Shown: piece after piece, positions 16,437 through 24,815 of the stretch
How the letters are laid out: every line of letters begins with the position of its first letter
Numbering within the stretch: the stretch's first letter is position 1
Assembly: GCA_002399235.1 (NCBI GenBank)
Contig: DHDH01000016.1
Span: forward strand, 73,864-113,732
Reading direction: 5' to 3'
Length of the DNA: 39,869 nucleotides
From: Firmicutes bacterium UBA4881
GTDB lineage: Bacteria; Bacillota; DTU065
Position numbers and translations under genes: made by a program
The notes under the pieces: generated by a model
What the model was told of the DNA's origin: nothing
Seen by the model: the letters and a program-made list of their open reading frames with translations, nothing else
Databases searched by the model: none

Positions 16437-18563
16437 ATGGCAGTTTCCCGTCGCAAGAAAAAGAAAAACAGTATTTTCATAGGTTTAAAAGAGGAAATAA
16501 TTAGCATTATTTTAATAGGCTTAGCAATTTTTATGTGGTGGAACATCTTTTATCCCCCCGATGGTAAATTTGGTTTGGCTGTAAATAAAATAATGATTAT
16601 CACTTTCGGGTCATTAGCTGGAATTTTTCCAGTGATCCTATGTTATATTGCCTTTTCTCGTTTGTTAAAAGAGTATTGGCGGCAACCTAGGGGTCGGGTA
16701 GAGTCGATACTTCTATTATTTATTACCTTCTTAGTTGGAGCTCATCTCTTTTTACCATTAGAAGCTGAGATTGGTACAGTTCCTTGGGAACAAGCTTTAT
16801 ACTTAGCGAGTGAAGGTTTAGGCGGTGGTTATGTTGGAGCCTTTCTCACCAGTGCATTTTGGTGGGCTTTTGGCAAAAGAGGTTCGTTTATTTTCCTTAC
16901 TTTAATTGGGTTAATATCTTTATTAGGTATTGGGCAAAGACCTCTTCTAGACCATATCTATTTAGGGATCAGATGGATATTTTCTTCTAAGAAAAAAAGA
17001 GAACCCCGAAGTAGTAAAAAGAAAGCTAAACCAGTTAAAAAGAGAATAGAAGCAGAAACTTTAGGTAAAAAACAAGAAGGAACTGCCTCTGGTAACATAA
17101 CCCTTCCTGATTTATCTCAAGCTGTAAGTCCAGAGACAAGTGGCAAGGCTAAAAATGTGCCGGGTACTAGACCAACACTTGATCTGTTAAATGAACCTAA
17201 GAAAAATGGACAAGAACATCAAGAAGACAGATCAAATCTATTAGCAGAAACTTTAGCTAGTTTTGGGGTTGAGGCTTCAATTGCAGGTTATGTTTGTGGA
17301 CCAACACTTACTCGCTATGAAGTGATTCCGGGAACAGGGGTAAAGGTTAAGCAAATCGAAAACCTTGCCGATGACTTAGCTTTAGCTTTAGCCGCACCAA
17401 GTGTGCGTATCGAAGCCCCGATCCCGGGGAAAAGAGCCGTAGGGATTGAAGTACCTCATGAGACTCCTGGTACAGTTTATTTAAAAGAAGTCCTTGCCGT
17501 AAATCGTTTTACAGATGGATCGTCACCACTTTTGATTGGCGTTGGTAAAGATATTGCTGGACAAAGTGTTGTTGCTGACATGAAAAAATTAATTCATCTA
17601 TTAATAGCTGGATCAACAGGTTCGGGAAAGAGTGTTTGTATCAACAGCATCCTAGCTAGCCTTCTTCTTAAAGCTTCACCTGAAGAATTACGTCTATTGT
17701 TAATTGATCCCAAACGAGTTGAATTAGCTCTTTATGAGGGAGTTCCTCATCTTCTTACTCCTGTGGTTACTGACCCTAAAGAAGCTGCTAAGGCTTTAAG
17801 ATGGGCTGTTATGGAGATGGAAGAACGTTATTTAGCATTTGAAGAAGCAAGAGTTAGAGATTTATCTAGTTATAATGAAAAGGCTTTACACGATGGTAAA
17901 GAAGTATTACCGTATATAATAATTATTATTGATGAATTAGCAGACCTGATGATGGTAGCATCTGCTGAAGTTGAAGAAGCGATCTGTCGCTTAGCACAAA
18001 AAGCTAGAGCAGCAGGGATGCATTTAATTGTCGCAACCCAGAGACCTTCTACCGATGTTGTTACAGGCTTAATTAAAGCTAATATTCCTTCTAGAATTGC
18101 TTTTGCAGTTGCTAGTGGTACTGATTCAAGTATTATTTTGGACACTAGAGGAGCAGAGAGGTTATTAGGAAAAGGTGATATGCTTTTTTACCCTATAGGT
18201 ATACCTAAACCTGCTCGTCTACAAGGAGCTTTTATTTCCGATCGAGAAGTTGAGAGACTAGTTAACTACTGGCGAGAACAAGGCGGACCAGATTATGTGG
18301 ATTTAAAGGTGGAAGCAGAAGCTGCAGCTAAAGCTGCTGATGCTAAAGATGAACTATTGCCACAAGCTGCTAAGATCGTTGTCGATAATGAAAGAGCGTC
18401 AGCTTCTTTCTTACAGAGGCATCTACGTATAGGCTATACAAGAGCAGCTAGACTAATTGATATTATGGAAACTTTAGGCATTGTTGGTTCATATCAAGGT
18501 AGCAAACCAAGAGATGTATTAGTGACAAGTGCAGAACTAGAAGAGATTCTCAAAGGTTATTAA
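16437..18563 (+). CDS. spoIIIE: DNA translocase FtsK/SpoIIIE
   Basis: Septal DNA pump; in spore-formers it moves the chromosome into the forespore. The 708 residues have a lysine-rich start, four N-terminal transmembrane segments (about residues 22-165) and a charged linker (about 185-270). The alpha/beta domain and the RecA-like motor follow, with Walker A AGSTGSGKS near 391-399 and Walker B IIIIIDELADLM near 494-505. The C-terminal gamma winged helix (SFLQRHLRIGYTRAARLID) reads polar DNA motifs. ATG 16437 is chosen because GAGGTG (16425-16430) is 6 bases upstream; the GTG at 16428 lies within it. It begins a unit that runs into the RodZ-like gene. Confidence 0.96.
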   Translation: MAVSRRKKKKNSIFIGLKEEIISIILIGLAIFMWWNIFYPPDGKFGLAVNKIMIITFGSLAGIFPVILCYIAFSRLLKEYWRQPRGRVESILLLFITFLVGAHLFLPLEAEIGTVPWEQALYLASEGLGGGYVGAFLTSAFWWAFGKRGSFIFLTLIGLISLLGIGQRPLLDHIYLGIRWIFSSKKKREPRSSKKKAKPVKKRIEAETLGKKQEGTASGNITLPDLSQAVSPETSGKAKNVPGTRPTLDLLNEPKKNGQEHQEDRSNLLAETLASFGVEASIAGYVCGPTLTRYEVIPGTGVKVKQIENLADDLALALAAPSVRIEAPIPGKRAVGIEVPHETPGTVYLKEVLAVNRFTDGSSPLLIGVGKDIAGQSVVADMKKLIHLLIAGSTGSGKSVCINSILASLLLKASPEELRLLLIDPKRVELALYEGVPHLLTPVVTDPKEAAKALRWAVMEMEERYLAFEEARVRDLSSYNEKALHDGKEVLPYIIIIIDELADLMMVASAEVEEAICRLAQKARAAGMHLIVATQRPSTDVVTGLIKANIPSRIAFAVASGTDSSIILDTRGAERLLGKGDMLFYPIGIPKPARLQGAFISDREVERLVNYWREQGGPDYVDLKVEAEAAAKAADAKDELLPQAAKIVVDNERASASFLQRHLRIGYTRAARLIDIMETLGIVGSYQGSKPRDVLVTSAELEEILKGY

Positions 18564-18582
18564 GGGGAAAGGCGGGGAGAGA

Positions 18583-19422
18583 ATGCAGGAATTTGGTAAT
18601 TATCTCAAGACGGAACGCGAAGCTAAAGGCTTTACACTTGAGCAAATTGAACAAGAAACGAGAATTCGCCTCACCTATTTGCAAGCTATAGAAAATGGCG
18701 AGTTCAATAAATTACCTGGTGAGTTTTATTGTCGGACTTATATAAGAAGCTATGCTAAAGCAATAGGACTAGAGGAAGCCGAGGTAATAGTTAAGTATGA
18801 AAATAGGGTAAAAGAAATTATGTCCCAAGGTGAGACAGAGATTTTACCTATTAAGACAAAATGGGATGGTACTTTACAAGAAACAGTTGCTTCAAAAGGT
18901 AAAGCACCGGTAAATAAAAAACCTATTTTAATTGGTTTAATAGTAGTTGTTTTGTTAATTATTGCTGGGGCTATATATTTAGCTTTGTCCCTAAGTCAGC
19001 CTAATAATAACAACGTAGAAAACGAACAACAAATAGAAGCTGAAAATACCAATACTAATCTAGATATAGTGGCTACAGAAGAAGATCCTGTAATTGATAG
19101 TGATCTTTTGGCACAAGTTCCATCTGAAGTGGATACTCTAGAGAGTAGTACTGAGAAAATAATTGGGAAGGTCGATATTCTAGTTAAGGCAAAAGGGGAC
19201 TGTTGGTTCCAAGTTGCGAACACCCAAGAAGTTATAGAAGATAGCCTTTTAAGGTCGGGAGAAGAGTTTAATTATAACTCACAAGAACCTTTAATAATTA
19301 GCCTTGGAAAACCCCAAGTCGTAGAGTTGTATGTAAATGGCAAAAGGATACAATTCAAAGATAATCCACGCGAGATTAAAGTGGATCTAAGTGGCAATAT
19401 CGAAATTACGAAACGATGGTGA
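18583..19422 (+). CDS. RodZ-like helix-turn-helix membrane protein (DUF4115)
   Basis: Bitopic protein of the RodZ/YmfM family, associated with MreB and rod-shape maintenance. Residues 1-75 form a Cro/C1-type HTH_25 domain (LKTEREAKGFTLEQIEQET, LPGEFYCRTYIRSYAKAIG). A transmembrane helix follows at about 110-132, then a low-complexity Asn/Glu-rich linker. The extracytoplasmic DUF4115 beta domain runs from about residue 200 (DCWFQVANTQEVIEDSLL). The 279 residues are typical. It starts 19 bases after ftsK/spoIIIE, a common neighbour pair in Bacillota, and ends 4 bases before hslO, so co-transcription of the three genes is likely. No mreBCD genes are in the window. Confidence 0.87.
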   Translation: MQEFGNYLKTEREAKGFTLEQIEQETRIRLTYLQAIENGEFNKLPGEFYCRTYIRSYAKAIGLEEAEVIVKYENRVKEIMSQGETEILPIKTKWDGTLQETVASKGKAPVNKKPILIGLIVVVLLIIAGAIYLALSLSQPNNNNVENEQQIEAENTNTNLDIVATEEDPVIDSDLLAQVPSEVDTLESSTEKIIGKVDILVKAKGDCWFQVANTQEVIEDSLLRSGEEFNYNSQEPLIISLGKPQVVELYVNGKRIQFKDNPREIKVDLSGNIEITKRW

Positions 19423-19426
19423 TTGT

Positions 19427-20296
19427 ATGGATTATTTGGTAATTGGCATGGCTTATGGTAAGTTCCGCCTAGTAGCAATTTCAGGCAAAGATACTGTGAA
19501 CAAAGCTAGGCAAAAACATAATCTTTCTCATACAGCTTCAGCTGCTTTAGGACGAGCTTTACTTGGTGCTAGTTTACTAGCGAGTTCGTTCAAGTCAGAT
19601 ACTGAACGTATTTTATTGCAGTTTAGAGGAGATGGCCCACTTTCGCCAATTCTAGCCTTAGCTGATAATGGAGTGCACGTTCGTGGCTATTGTGAAAATC
19701 CTGAAGCTGAATTACCCCTAAACAAATTAGGAAAGCTTGATGTCGGTGGTGGTGTTGGTGCTGGTATGCTCTATATAATCCGCGAAAAAGATGGTAGCGA
19801 GCCCTACCGCGGCACTGTACCTATCCAAACTGGCGAAATTGGTGATGATATAGCCTATTATCTGCACTCATCAGAACAAATTCCTTCTGCTGTTGGTTTA
19901 GGGGTTTTAGTAGATGGAAATGGTTCAGTACGTTCAGCAGGCGGACTTTTAGTGCAAGTTATGCCAGGGGCAACTGATGAAGATATCTCTGTTGTTGAAG
20001 AAAGCCTTACCAAGCTAGGTTCGATTAGCCATCGTTTCGATCAGGGAGAAACACCTGAATCGTTGTTAGATACACTTTTCCCTCAATGGATAGAATTAGA
20101 ACGGAGACCAGTTAGTTTTAAATGTGACTGTTCTAAAGACCGTTTTGCTAGAGGGTTGGTTAGTTTAGGACATGATGAATTAACTGATTTAATAGAAAAA
20201 GGGGAAACTGTGGAGACCGTCTGTCGCTTTTGCAACGAGAAATACCTTTTTACCTTGCCGGAAATGGAAAAATTGTTAAAACAAGCTGAAGAATAG
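19427..20296 (+). CDS. hslO: Redox-regulated chaperone Hsp33 (HslO)
   Basis: Cytosolic holdase chaperone switched on by oxidation and unfolding. The 289 residues start at ATG 19427, giving the family N terminus MDYLVIGMAYGKFRLVAI. The C-terminal redox switch is intact: CDC at residues 233-235 and CRFC at 266-269, which bind zinc when reduced. VGGGVGAGMLYIIREKDG and the GETPESLLDTLFPQ region are also family-specific. Only a weak ribosome site (GATGGTGA) is seen, and the start lies 4 bases after the upstream stop, so translation may be coupled to the RodZ-like gene. Confidence 0.95.
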   Translation: MDYLVIGMAYGKFRLVAISGKDTVNKARQKHNLSHTASAALGRALLGASLLASSFKSDTERILLQFRGDGPLSPILALADNGVHVRGYCENPEAELPLNKLGKLDVGGGVGAGMLYIIREKDGSEPYRGTVPIQTGEIGDDIAYYLHSSEQIPSAVGLGVLVDGNGSVRSAGGLLVQVMPGATDEDISVVEESLTKLGSISHRFDQGETPESLLDTLFPQWIELERRPVSFKCDCSKDRFARGLVSLGHDELTDLIEKGETVETVCRFCNEKYLFTLPEMEKLLKQAEE

Positions 20297-20344
20297 TAAT
20301 GGTTATATAGATACCAGGTCAGCAAGATTGATTTTAATTTGGTG

Positions 20345-20376
20345 CTCCTCAAGTTTGGGATCCCAAATTTAAGGAG
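20345..20376. repeat. Near-perfect 32-base inverted repeat between hslO and the UPF0182 gene
   Basis: The arms 20345-20360 and 20361-20376 meet at a central GGGATCCC. Of 16 positions, 14 are Watson-Crick, one is G-U and one is C-A. No T-run follows on either strand, so it is not an ordinary intrinsic terminator. It could be an operator for a dimeric regulator or a leader hairpin; it lies about 60 bases upstream of a TATAAT element. Confidence 0.6.
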
Positions 20377-20418
20377 AGAAATGGTTACTTTTGGCTTAGC
20401 TGGCAATGTAAGGAAAGT

Positions 20419-20424
20419 TATAAT
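20419..20424 (+). promoter_or_regulatory. Candidate -10 element for the UPF0182 gene
   Basis: A perfect TATAAT lies 73 bases before the start codon. The -35 region at the expected distance (TTAGCT, 20396-20401) is poor, so this is only a possible sigma-A promoter, perhaps activator-dependent through the inverted repeat upstream. Confidence 0.3.
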
Positions 20425-20497
20425 CAAAGTTAACTACAATATCTAAGCAATAATGCTAACAAACGCAGTATCTATCTATATAAGAGGAGGGCTACCC

Positions 20498-23155
20498 ATG
20501 AAGAAGTTTTGGGGTTGGCTAATTTTCGCGTTTGTTTTAATAGGTTTTCTAGTCTATTGGGGTGCTGATTTTTTTACGGAAATAATGTGGTTTGAAAATT
20601 TAGGTTATTTGGATGTCTTAAAAAAACTCCTATTGGTAAAGATCTTACCTAGTTTAGTTGCATATAGTGTTATTTGGTTATTTTTAAGTATTAATTGGCT
20701 TTATCTTTTTAAAACTTGGCAAACGCAGATAGTAAGTGATGGTAAAGAGGTTAGTAAAGTTTGGCGCCCTTTTATCTTAATAGTCACTACCATAGTTTCA
20801 TTAGCTTTTGTGAGCAATTTATTTATTAATTGGCAAGATGTTATAGGCTTTTTAGGCCGCAATTCCTTTGGACTGAAGGATCCAATTTTTCATCAGGATG
20901 TCTCATTTTATATCTTTACCATACCACTTGTTGAAAGTGTGTATCATACTGCACTAGGCGTAGTTATTATTACAGGTCTAGTTTCACTGATAACCTACTT
21001 AATCACAGGTTCTATCAAGCTTTATAACCGGCATTTAGTTATGAGTAAGGAAGCGAGAACTCATATTCTTATTTTAATTCTTTTAGGAACTTTACTAAGC
21101 CTCTTTGGGTGGCAATTATCAGGTTATAAGCTTTTAGAATCACCTTCTGGAGTGGTATATGGAGCTGGCTATAGTGATATCTATGGACGGTTAATTGTTT
21201 ATCGACTGATGCAAGTTCTTAGTATAGTTACTTTACTTGCTATCACTATCGATTTTTTCAAAGGAACTTATCGACTCACAGTTTTAACTATACTTGCTTT
21301 TATGGGTCTAGGGATTTTGAGTCAATTTGTCTCTCCTTTGATGCAAGCGTATGTCGTAGAACCTAATGAACTATCCAAGGAAAAACCGTATATTGAAAAC
21401 AATATAAAATTTACCCGTTATGCTTTTGGTTTAAATAAAATTTCTGCTAGCCAATTTGAACCGGCTACATCAATTTCCTTAGACGATTGGGAAGATAATA
21501 CTACTGTCTTAGAAAATGTACGCCTGTGGGATTGGCGAGCTTTAGAAAAATCTTTTGCTCAGTTACAAGAGTTACGTTATTACTACCAAATCGGTGAGAT
21601 CGATATCGATCGTTATCTGATAGACGGGAAGTTAAAACAGGTTGCTGTGGCAGTGAGAGAAGTGTCTCCTACTCGTTTAGCAGAAAGTGCCAACACTTGG
21701 ATTAATAGGCATCTTGTTTTTACGCATGGGTATGGCATGGTTGTTAGTAGTATCCATGAAACTACTGATCAAGGCTTGCCTAATCTTTGGCTACGCGATT
21801 TACCACCTAAAGGAAGTATTAATTTAACACGACCGGAGATTTATTTTGGTGAAAAAACGAACGACTATGTAATTGTGCATACTAAACAAAAAGAGCTTGA
21901 TTTTCCGAGTGGTGAGAATAATACTTTCACTAGTTATACTGGTGAAGGCGGTATTAAGATGGGAAGCATTTGGCAGAAAGTACTTTTCGCTCTGCGGTTT
22001 CGTTCTTCCAAATTTATTTTTAGTACTGATATTGGCTCCCAAGCGAAGATCATGTATTACCGTAATATTAAACAACGAGTAGAAAAACTAGCGCCTTTTT
22101 TACGATTAGATCCCGATCCTTATGCAGTAATTGAGAACGGTCGCATATACTGGTTGATGGATGCTTATACTGTGAGCGATCGTTTTCCCTATTCGCAACC
22201 AATTGCTGGTGTAGGTAACTACATCCGTGGTTCGTTTAAGATTATTATTGATGCCTATACAGGTGAAGTTAACGTTTATTTATACGATAATAGTGATCCT
22301 ATTGGTAAAGCGTATCAGAAAGTTTTCCCCACTTTAATTAAAGATCGTGAAAGCTTTCCTGATTTCTTAGTACCGCACTTAAGGTACCCTGAGCAGTTGT
22401 TTTTAGCGCAAGCAAAGATCCTACAGACTTACCACATGACTAATCCAGAAGTATTTTTTAATAAAGAGGATATTTGGGAGTTTCCTGAGGAAATGTATCA
22501 AGGAGCAACTGTTTATATGGAGCCATACTATTCTATGGTTCGTTTCCCTGGTGAAAAACAAGCTGAGTTTGTGCTAATGTTACCATTTACACCGAAGAAA
22601 AAACATAATATGGTTTCCTGGTTAGCTGGTAGAAGCGATCCTGATAATTATGGCCAGTTGGTTCTTTACCGTTTTCCCAAGGATCGAATTATCTTTGGTC
22701 CAATGCAGATCGAGGCTAGAATCAATCAAGATCCAGAAATCTCAAAACTACTTAGTCTATGGAATCAGCAAGGTTCTTCAGTCCAAAGAGGTAACCACTT
22801 AGTATTGCCTCTAAACGATAGCCTTTTATATGTAGAACCAATCTATCTCCAAGCAGATCAAGGTCAGATTCCAGAGATTAGATTAGTGGTTTTGTCTGAT
22901 GGTAATGACTTAGCTTACGGTCCAACTTTTGTCGAAGCGCTTGCTAATCTGCGCCAGAACCAAAAAAGAGAGAAATCATTAGCTAGTGAAAGTATAGCTC
23001 GAGAAGAAGAGACCAAAGACTCTTTAGCAGCACAAGCTTGGGAAGCTTATTTAGAAGCGGAAATAGCTATGCAAAATGGTCCTGATTGGGAAGCATATGG
23101 CAAAGCTCAAATAAAACTCAAGGAAATACTATTTAAACTAAATACTAAAGAATAA
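20498..23155 (+). CDS. UPF0182 family large membrane protein (COG1615)
   Basis: A protein of unknown function from the UPF0182 / PF03699 family, seen in Actinobacteria, Cyanobacteria and some Clostridia. The 885 residues have about seven transmembrane helices in the first 300 residues (for example SVIWLFLSINWLYLF and ILILILLGTLLSLFGW). A long extracytoplasmic domain with family-typical blocks follows (IYFGEKTNDYVIVHTKQKE, VGNYIRGSFKIIIDAY, RYPEQLFLAQ). The C terminus is acidic and helical. ATG 20498 has GAGGAGG (20484-20490) 7 bases upstream; an earlier ATG at 20453 is unsupported. It has its own candidate promoter and is followed by a hairpin, so it may be a single-gene unit between hslO and murC. 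Confidence 0.85.
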   Translation: MKKFWGWLIFAFVLIGFLVYWGADFFTEIMWFENLGYLDVLKKLLLVKILPSLVAYSVIWLFLSINWLYLFKTWQTQIVSDGKEVSKVWRPFILIVTTIVSLAFVSNLFINWQDVIGFLGRNSFGLKDPIFHQDVSFYIFTIPLVESVYHTALGVVIITGLVSLITYLITGSIKLYNRHLVMSKEARTHILILILLGTLLSLFGWQLSGYKLLESPSGVVYGAGYSDIYGRLIVYRLMQVLSIVTLLAITIDFFKGTYRLTVLTILAFMGLGILSQFVSPLMQAYVVEPNELSKEKPYIENNIKFTRYAFGLNKISASQFEPATSISLDDWEDNTTVLENVRLWDWRALEKSFAQLQELRYYYQIGEIDIDRYLIDGKLKQVAVAVREVSPTRLAESANTWINRHLVFTHGYGMVVSSIHETTDQGLPNLWLRDLPPKGSINLTRPEIYFGEKTNDYVIVHTKQKELDFPSGENNTFTSYTGEGGIKMGSIWQKVLFALRFRSSKFIFSTDIGSQAKIMYYRNIKQRVEKLAPFLRLDPDPYAVIENGRIYWLMDAYTVSDRFPYSQPIAGVGNYIRGSFKIIIDAYTGEVNVYLYDNSDPIGKAYQKVFPTLIKDRESFPDFLVPHLRYPEQLFLAQAKILQTYHMTNPEVFFNKEDIWEFPEEMYQGATVYMEPYYSMVRFPGEKQAEFVLMLPFTPKKKHNMVSWLAGRSDPDNYGQLVLYRFPKDRIIFGPMQIEARINQDPEISKLLSLWNQQGSSVQRGNHLVLPLNDSLLYVEPIYLQADQGQIPEIRLVVLSDGNDLAYGPTFVEALANLRQNQKREKSLASESIAREEETKDSLAAQAWEAYLEAEIAMQNGPDWEAYGKAQIKLKEILFKLNTKE

Positions 23156-23157
23156 AA

Positions 23158-23177
23158 AAGCCCGGCTAAGCGGGCTT
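23158..23177. terminator. Terminator-like hairpin between UPF0182 gene and murC
   Basis: AAGCCCG (23158-23164) pairs with CGGGCTT (23171-23177). On the + strand only TTATTA follows, a weak tail. On the minus strand the stem is followed by a clean T-run (complement of AAAAAA at 23154-23159), so it is a better terminator for minus-strand transcription, possibly from the gene at 24790-24503. It lies between the UPF0182 stop and the murC ribosome site. Confidence 0.6.
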
Positions 23178-23193
23178 ATTACGAGGTGACACT

Positions 23194-24588
23194 ATGTGGT
23201 ATCATTATGTTGGTATAGGTGGAGCAGGCATGAGCGCTTTAGCCGCTATAATGCTTGCCAAAGGACACAAGGTTACAGGGTCTGATATAGCTGAGAATGC
23301 TGTAGTAGAACATTTGCGAATCTTGGGTGCTGAAATAACTATTGGCCATAAAAAAGAAAATGTTAAAAATCCGGATGTTGTTGTCTATTCGACAGCGATC
23401 AAAATAGATAATCCTGAGCGAGTTTATGCAAGAGAAAATGGCATTAAAGAGATGCATCGCTCAGAAAACCTTGCGGAAATCTTGAATAATGGTTATGGCA
23501 TTGCTATTGCCGGTTCACATGGAAAAACTACGACAAGTGCTTTAGTGTCGTATATGCTAATTCGAGCAGGTGCAGACCCTACTGCTGTTATCGCAGGTTA
23601 TGTACCACAGTTAGATGGCAATTGTCGGATTGGTTTAAGCGATATTGTCGTAGCTGAAAGCGATGAAAGTGATGGAAGCTTTCTTCGCTATTATCCAGAA
23701 ATTGGCTCAGTTTCTAGTGTAGATCCTGATCATTTAGAGAACTACCAGCTAAGCGTTGAAAAACTCCAACAAGCCTATGCCGAGTTTGTCTCTAATATCA
23801 AACAATTAGCACTTTTATGTGCAGATGACCCGCAAACAGAAAGTTTAGCTAAGTTTGCTAATTGTAAGGTACTTACCTATGGTGTCAAGGCAGGGGATCT
23901 ACAAGCTTATGATATTAAAGAAGGTGAAGTAACCTCCTTTAAAGTAGCTATGAAGGGCCAAGAATTAGGTCAATATCAAATTAAGCTTGCCGGCAAACAC
24001 AATGTAGCTAATGCTCTAATAGCAATTGGCATTGCTCAAGAACTAAATCTCGACCCTAATTTAGTGAAAGCTGCTTTAAGTGAATTTGTCGGTACAGGTA
24101 GGCGTTTCGAAAAGCGCTACGAAGAGAAGGGTATTTTAGTTATAGATGATTATGGGCATCATCCTACAGAGATCAAAGCAACTGTAGATGCTGCTAGACA
24201 TAGATATCCCGATAAGGAAATCTGGCTAGCATTCCAACCACATCGATACAATAGGACAAAAATTTTGTGGCAGGATTTCCCTAAAGCTCTAGCTTCTGCA
24301 GATAAAACACTAGTGTTAGGCATCTATGCTCCTCCACCTGAGGAACCAATAGAAGGCATTAATAGCCAAAATTTAGCTCGCGAAGTTGAGAAACTAGGAA
24401 AAACAGCTTATTATGCCGAAACATTAGAAGAAGGTGCTAAAATTCTCGTTGAAAAAGTACCAGAAGGCGCCTTAATTCTTACTATGGGAGCAGGTTCAGT
24501 GACTAAGCTTCCTGATCTTTGGTATAAACTATTAACTGAGGATTCGCAATCTGTAAGTCATTCTGAGCGAACTTTAGGAAACGATTAA
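23194..24588 (+). CDS. murC: UDP-N-acetylmuramate--L-alanine ligase MurC
   Basis: Cytoplasmic ligase adding the first stem-peptide residue to UDP-MurNAc. The 464 residues start with the nucleotide-binding YHYVGIGGAGMSALAAIM. The P-loop AGSHGKTTTSALVSYM lies near residue 107, then AESDESDGSFL and DPDHLENY, and the C-terminal QPHRYNRTK and MGAGSVTKL blocks. These features indicate MurC rather than the recycling ligase Mpl. GAGGTGA (23183-23189) precedes ATG. It is displaced about 13 kb from the dcw cluster, after the UPF0182 gene. Its last 86 bases are overlapped on the opposite strand by a small recombinase-domain gene. Confidence 0.95.
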   Translation: MWYHYVGIGGAGMSALAAIMLAKGHKVTGSDIAENAVVEHLRILGAEITIGHKKENVKNPDVVVYSTAIKIDNPERVYARENGIKEMHRSENLAEILNNGYGIAIAGSHGKTTTSALVSYMLIRAGADPTAVIAGYVPQLDGNCRIGLSDIVVAESDESDGSFLRYYPEIGSVSSVDPDHLENYQLSVEKLQQAYAEFVSNIKQLALLCADDPQTESLAKFANCKVLTYGVKAGDLQAYDIKEGEVTSFKVAMKGQELGQYQIKLAGKHNVANALIAIGIAQELNLDPNLVKAALSEFVGTGRRFEKRYEEKGILVIDDYGHHPTEIKATVDAARHRYPDKEIWLAFQPHRYNRTKILWQDFPKALASADKTLVLGIYAPPPEEPIEGINSQNLAREVEKLGKTAYYAETLEEGAKILVEKVPEGALILTMGAGSVTKLPDLWYKLLTEDSQSVSHSERTLGND

Positions 24589-24790
24589 TAGATGAGGAAA
24601 TGCGCCGGCGAGAAGCCGGCGTATTTCCGGATTTCTCAATAAACTCGCTGATTACTTCAGTCGTGGTATTTTCCAGCAAGAAACGGAGAAATCGGCTGGC
24701 ATCGCCAACATAAGTTTCTTCACATCTTAGGCCTTCTAATAGTAAAAACTCCATGTAAGATGTGATAAAATAAGTTTTATTGGGTCTCAT
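24503..24790 (-). CDS. Stand-alone tyrosine-recombinase core-binding (SAM-like) domain protein
   Basis: A 95-residue reading frame, the only minus-strand gene I accept. It resembles the N-terminal core-binding domain of XerC/XerD-type integrases: ITSYMEFLLLEGLRCEETY, RFLRFLLENTTTEVISEFI, then TPASRRRISSSINRFLKFA and a closing NPQ. It stops there, so the catalytic Arg-His-Tyr domain is absent. ATG at 24790-24788 has an excellent ribosome site on its own strand (GAGGTGAT, complement of 24795-24802), which argues for real expression. Its 3' part overlaps murC by 86 bases and its start is 25 bases from the divergent rlmN start. It may be a domesticated remnant of a mobile element or a DNA-binding regulator; no partner is seen. 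Confidence 0.6.
   Translation of the reverse strand: MRPNKTYFITSYMEFLLLEGLRCEETYVGDASRFLRFLLENTTTEVISEFIEKSGNTPASRRRISSSINRFLKFAQNDLQIANPQLIVYTKDQEA
24596..24628. repeat. 14-pair GC-rich inverted repeat just after murC
   Basis: GGAAATGCGCCGGC (24596-24609) faces GCCGGCGTATTTCC (24615-24628) with loop GAGAA. Thirteen pairs are Watson-Crick and one is G-U. No T-run follows on either strand. The core is far more GC-rich than the surroundings. It lies 8 bases after the murC stop and inside the coding part of the minus-strand recombinase-domain gene (residues around GNTPASRRRIS). Confidence 0.75.
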
Positions 24791-24815
24791 TTGATCACCT
24801 CTAGGGGGTAGACAG

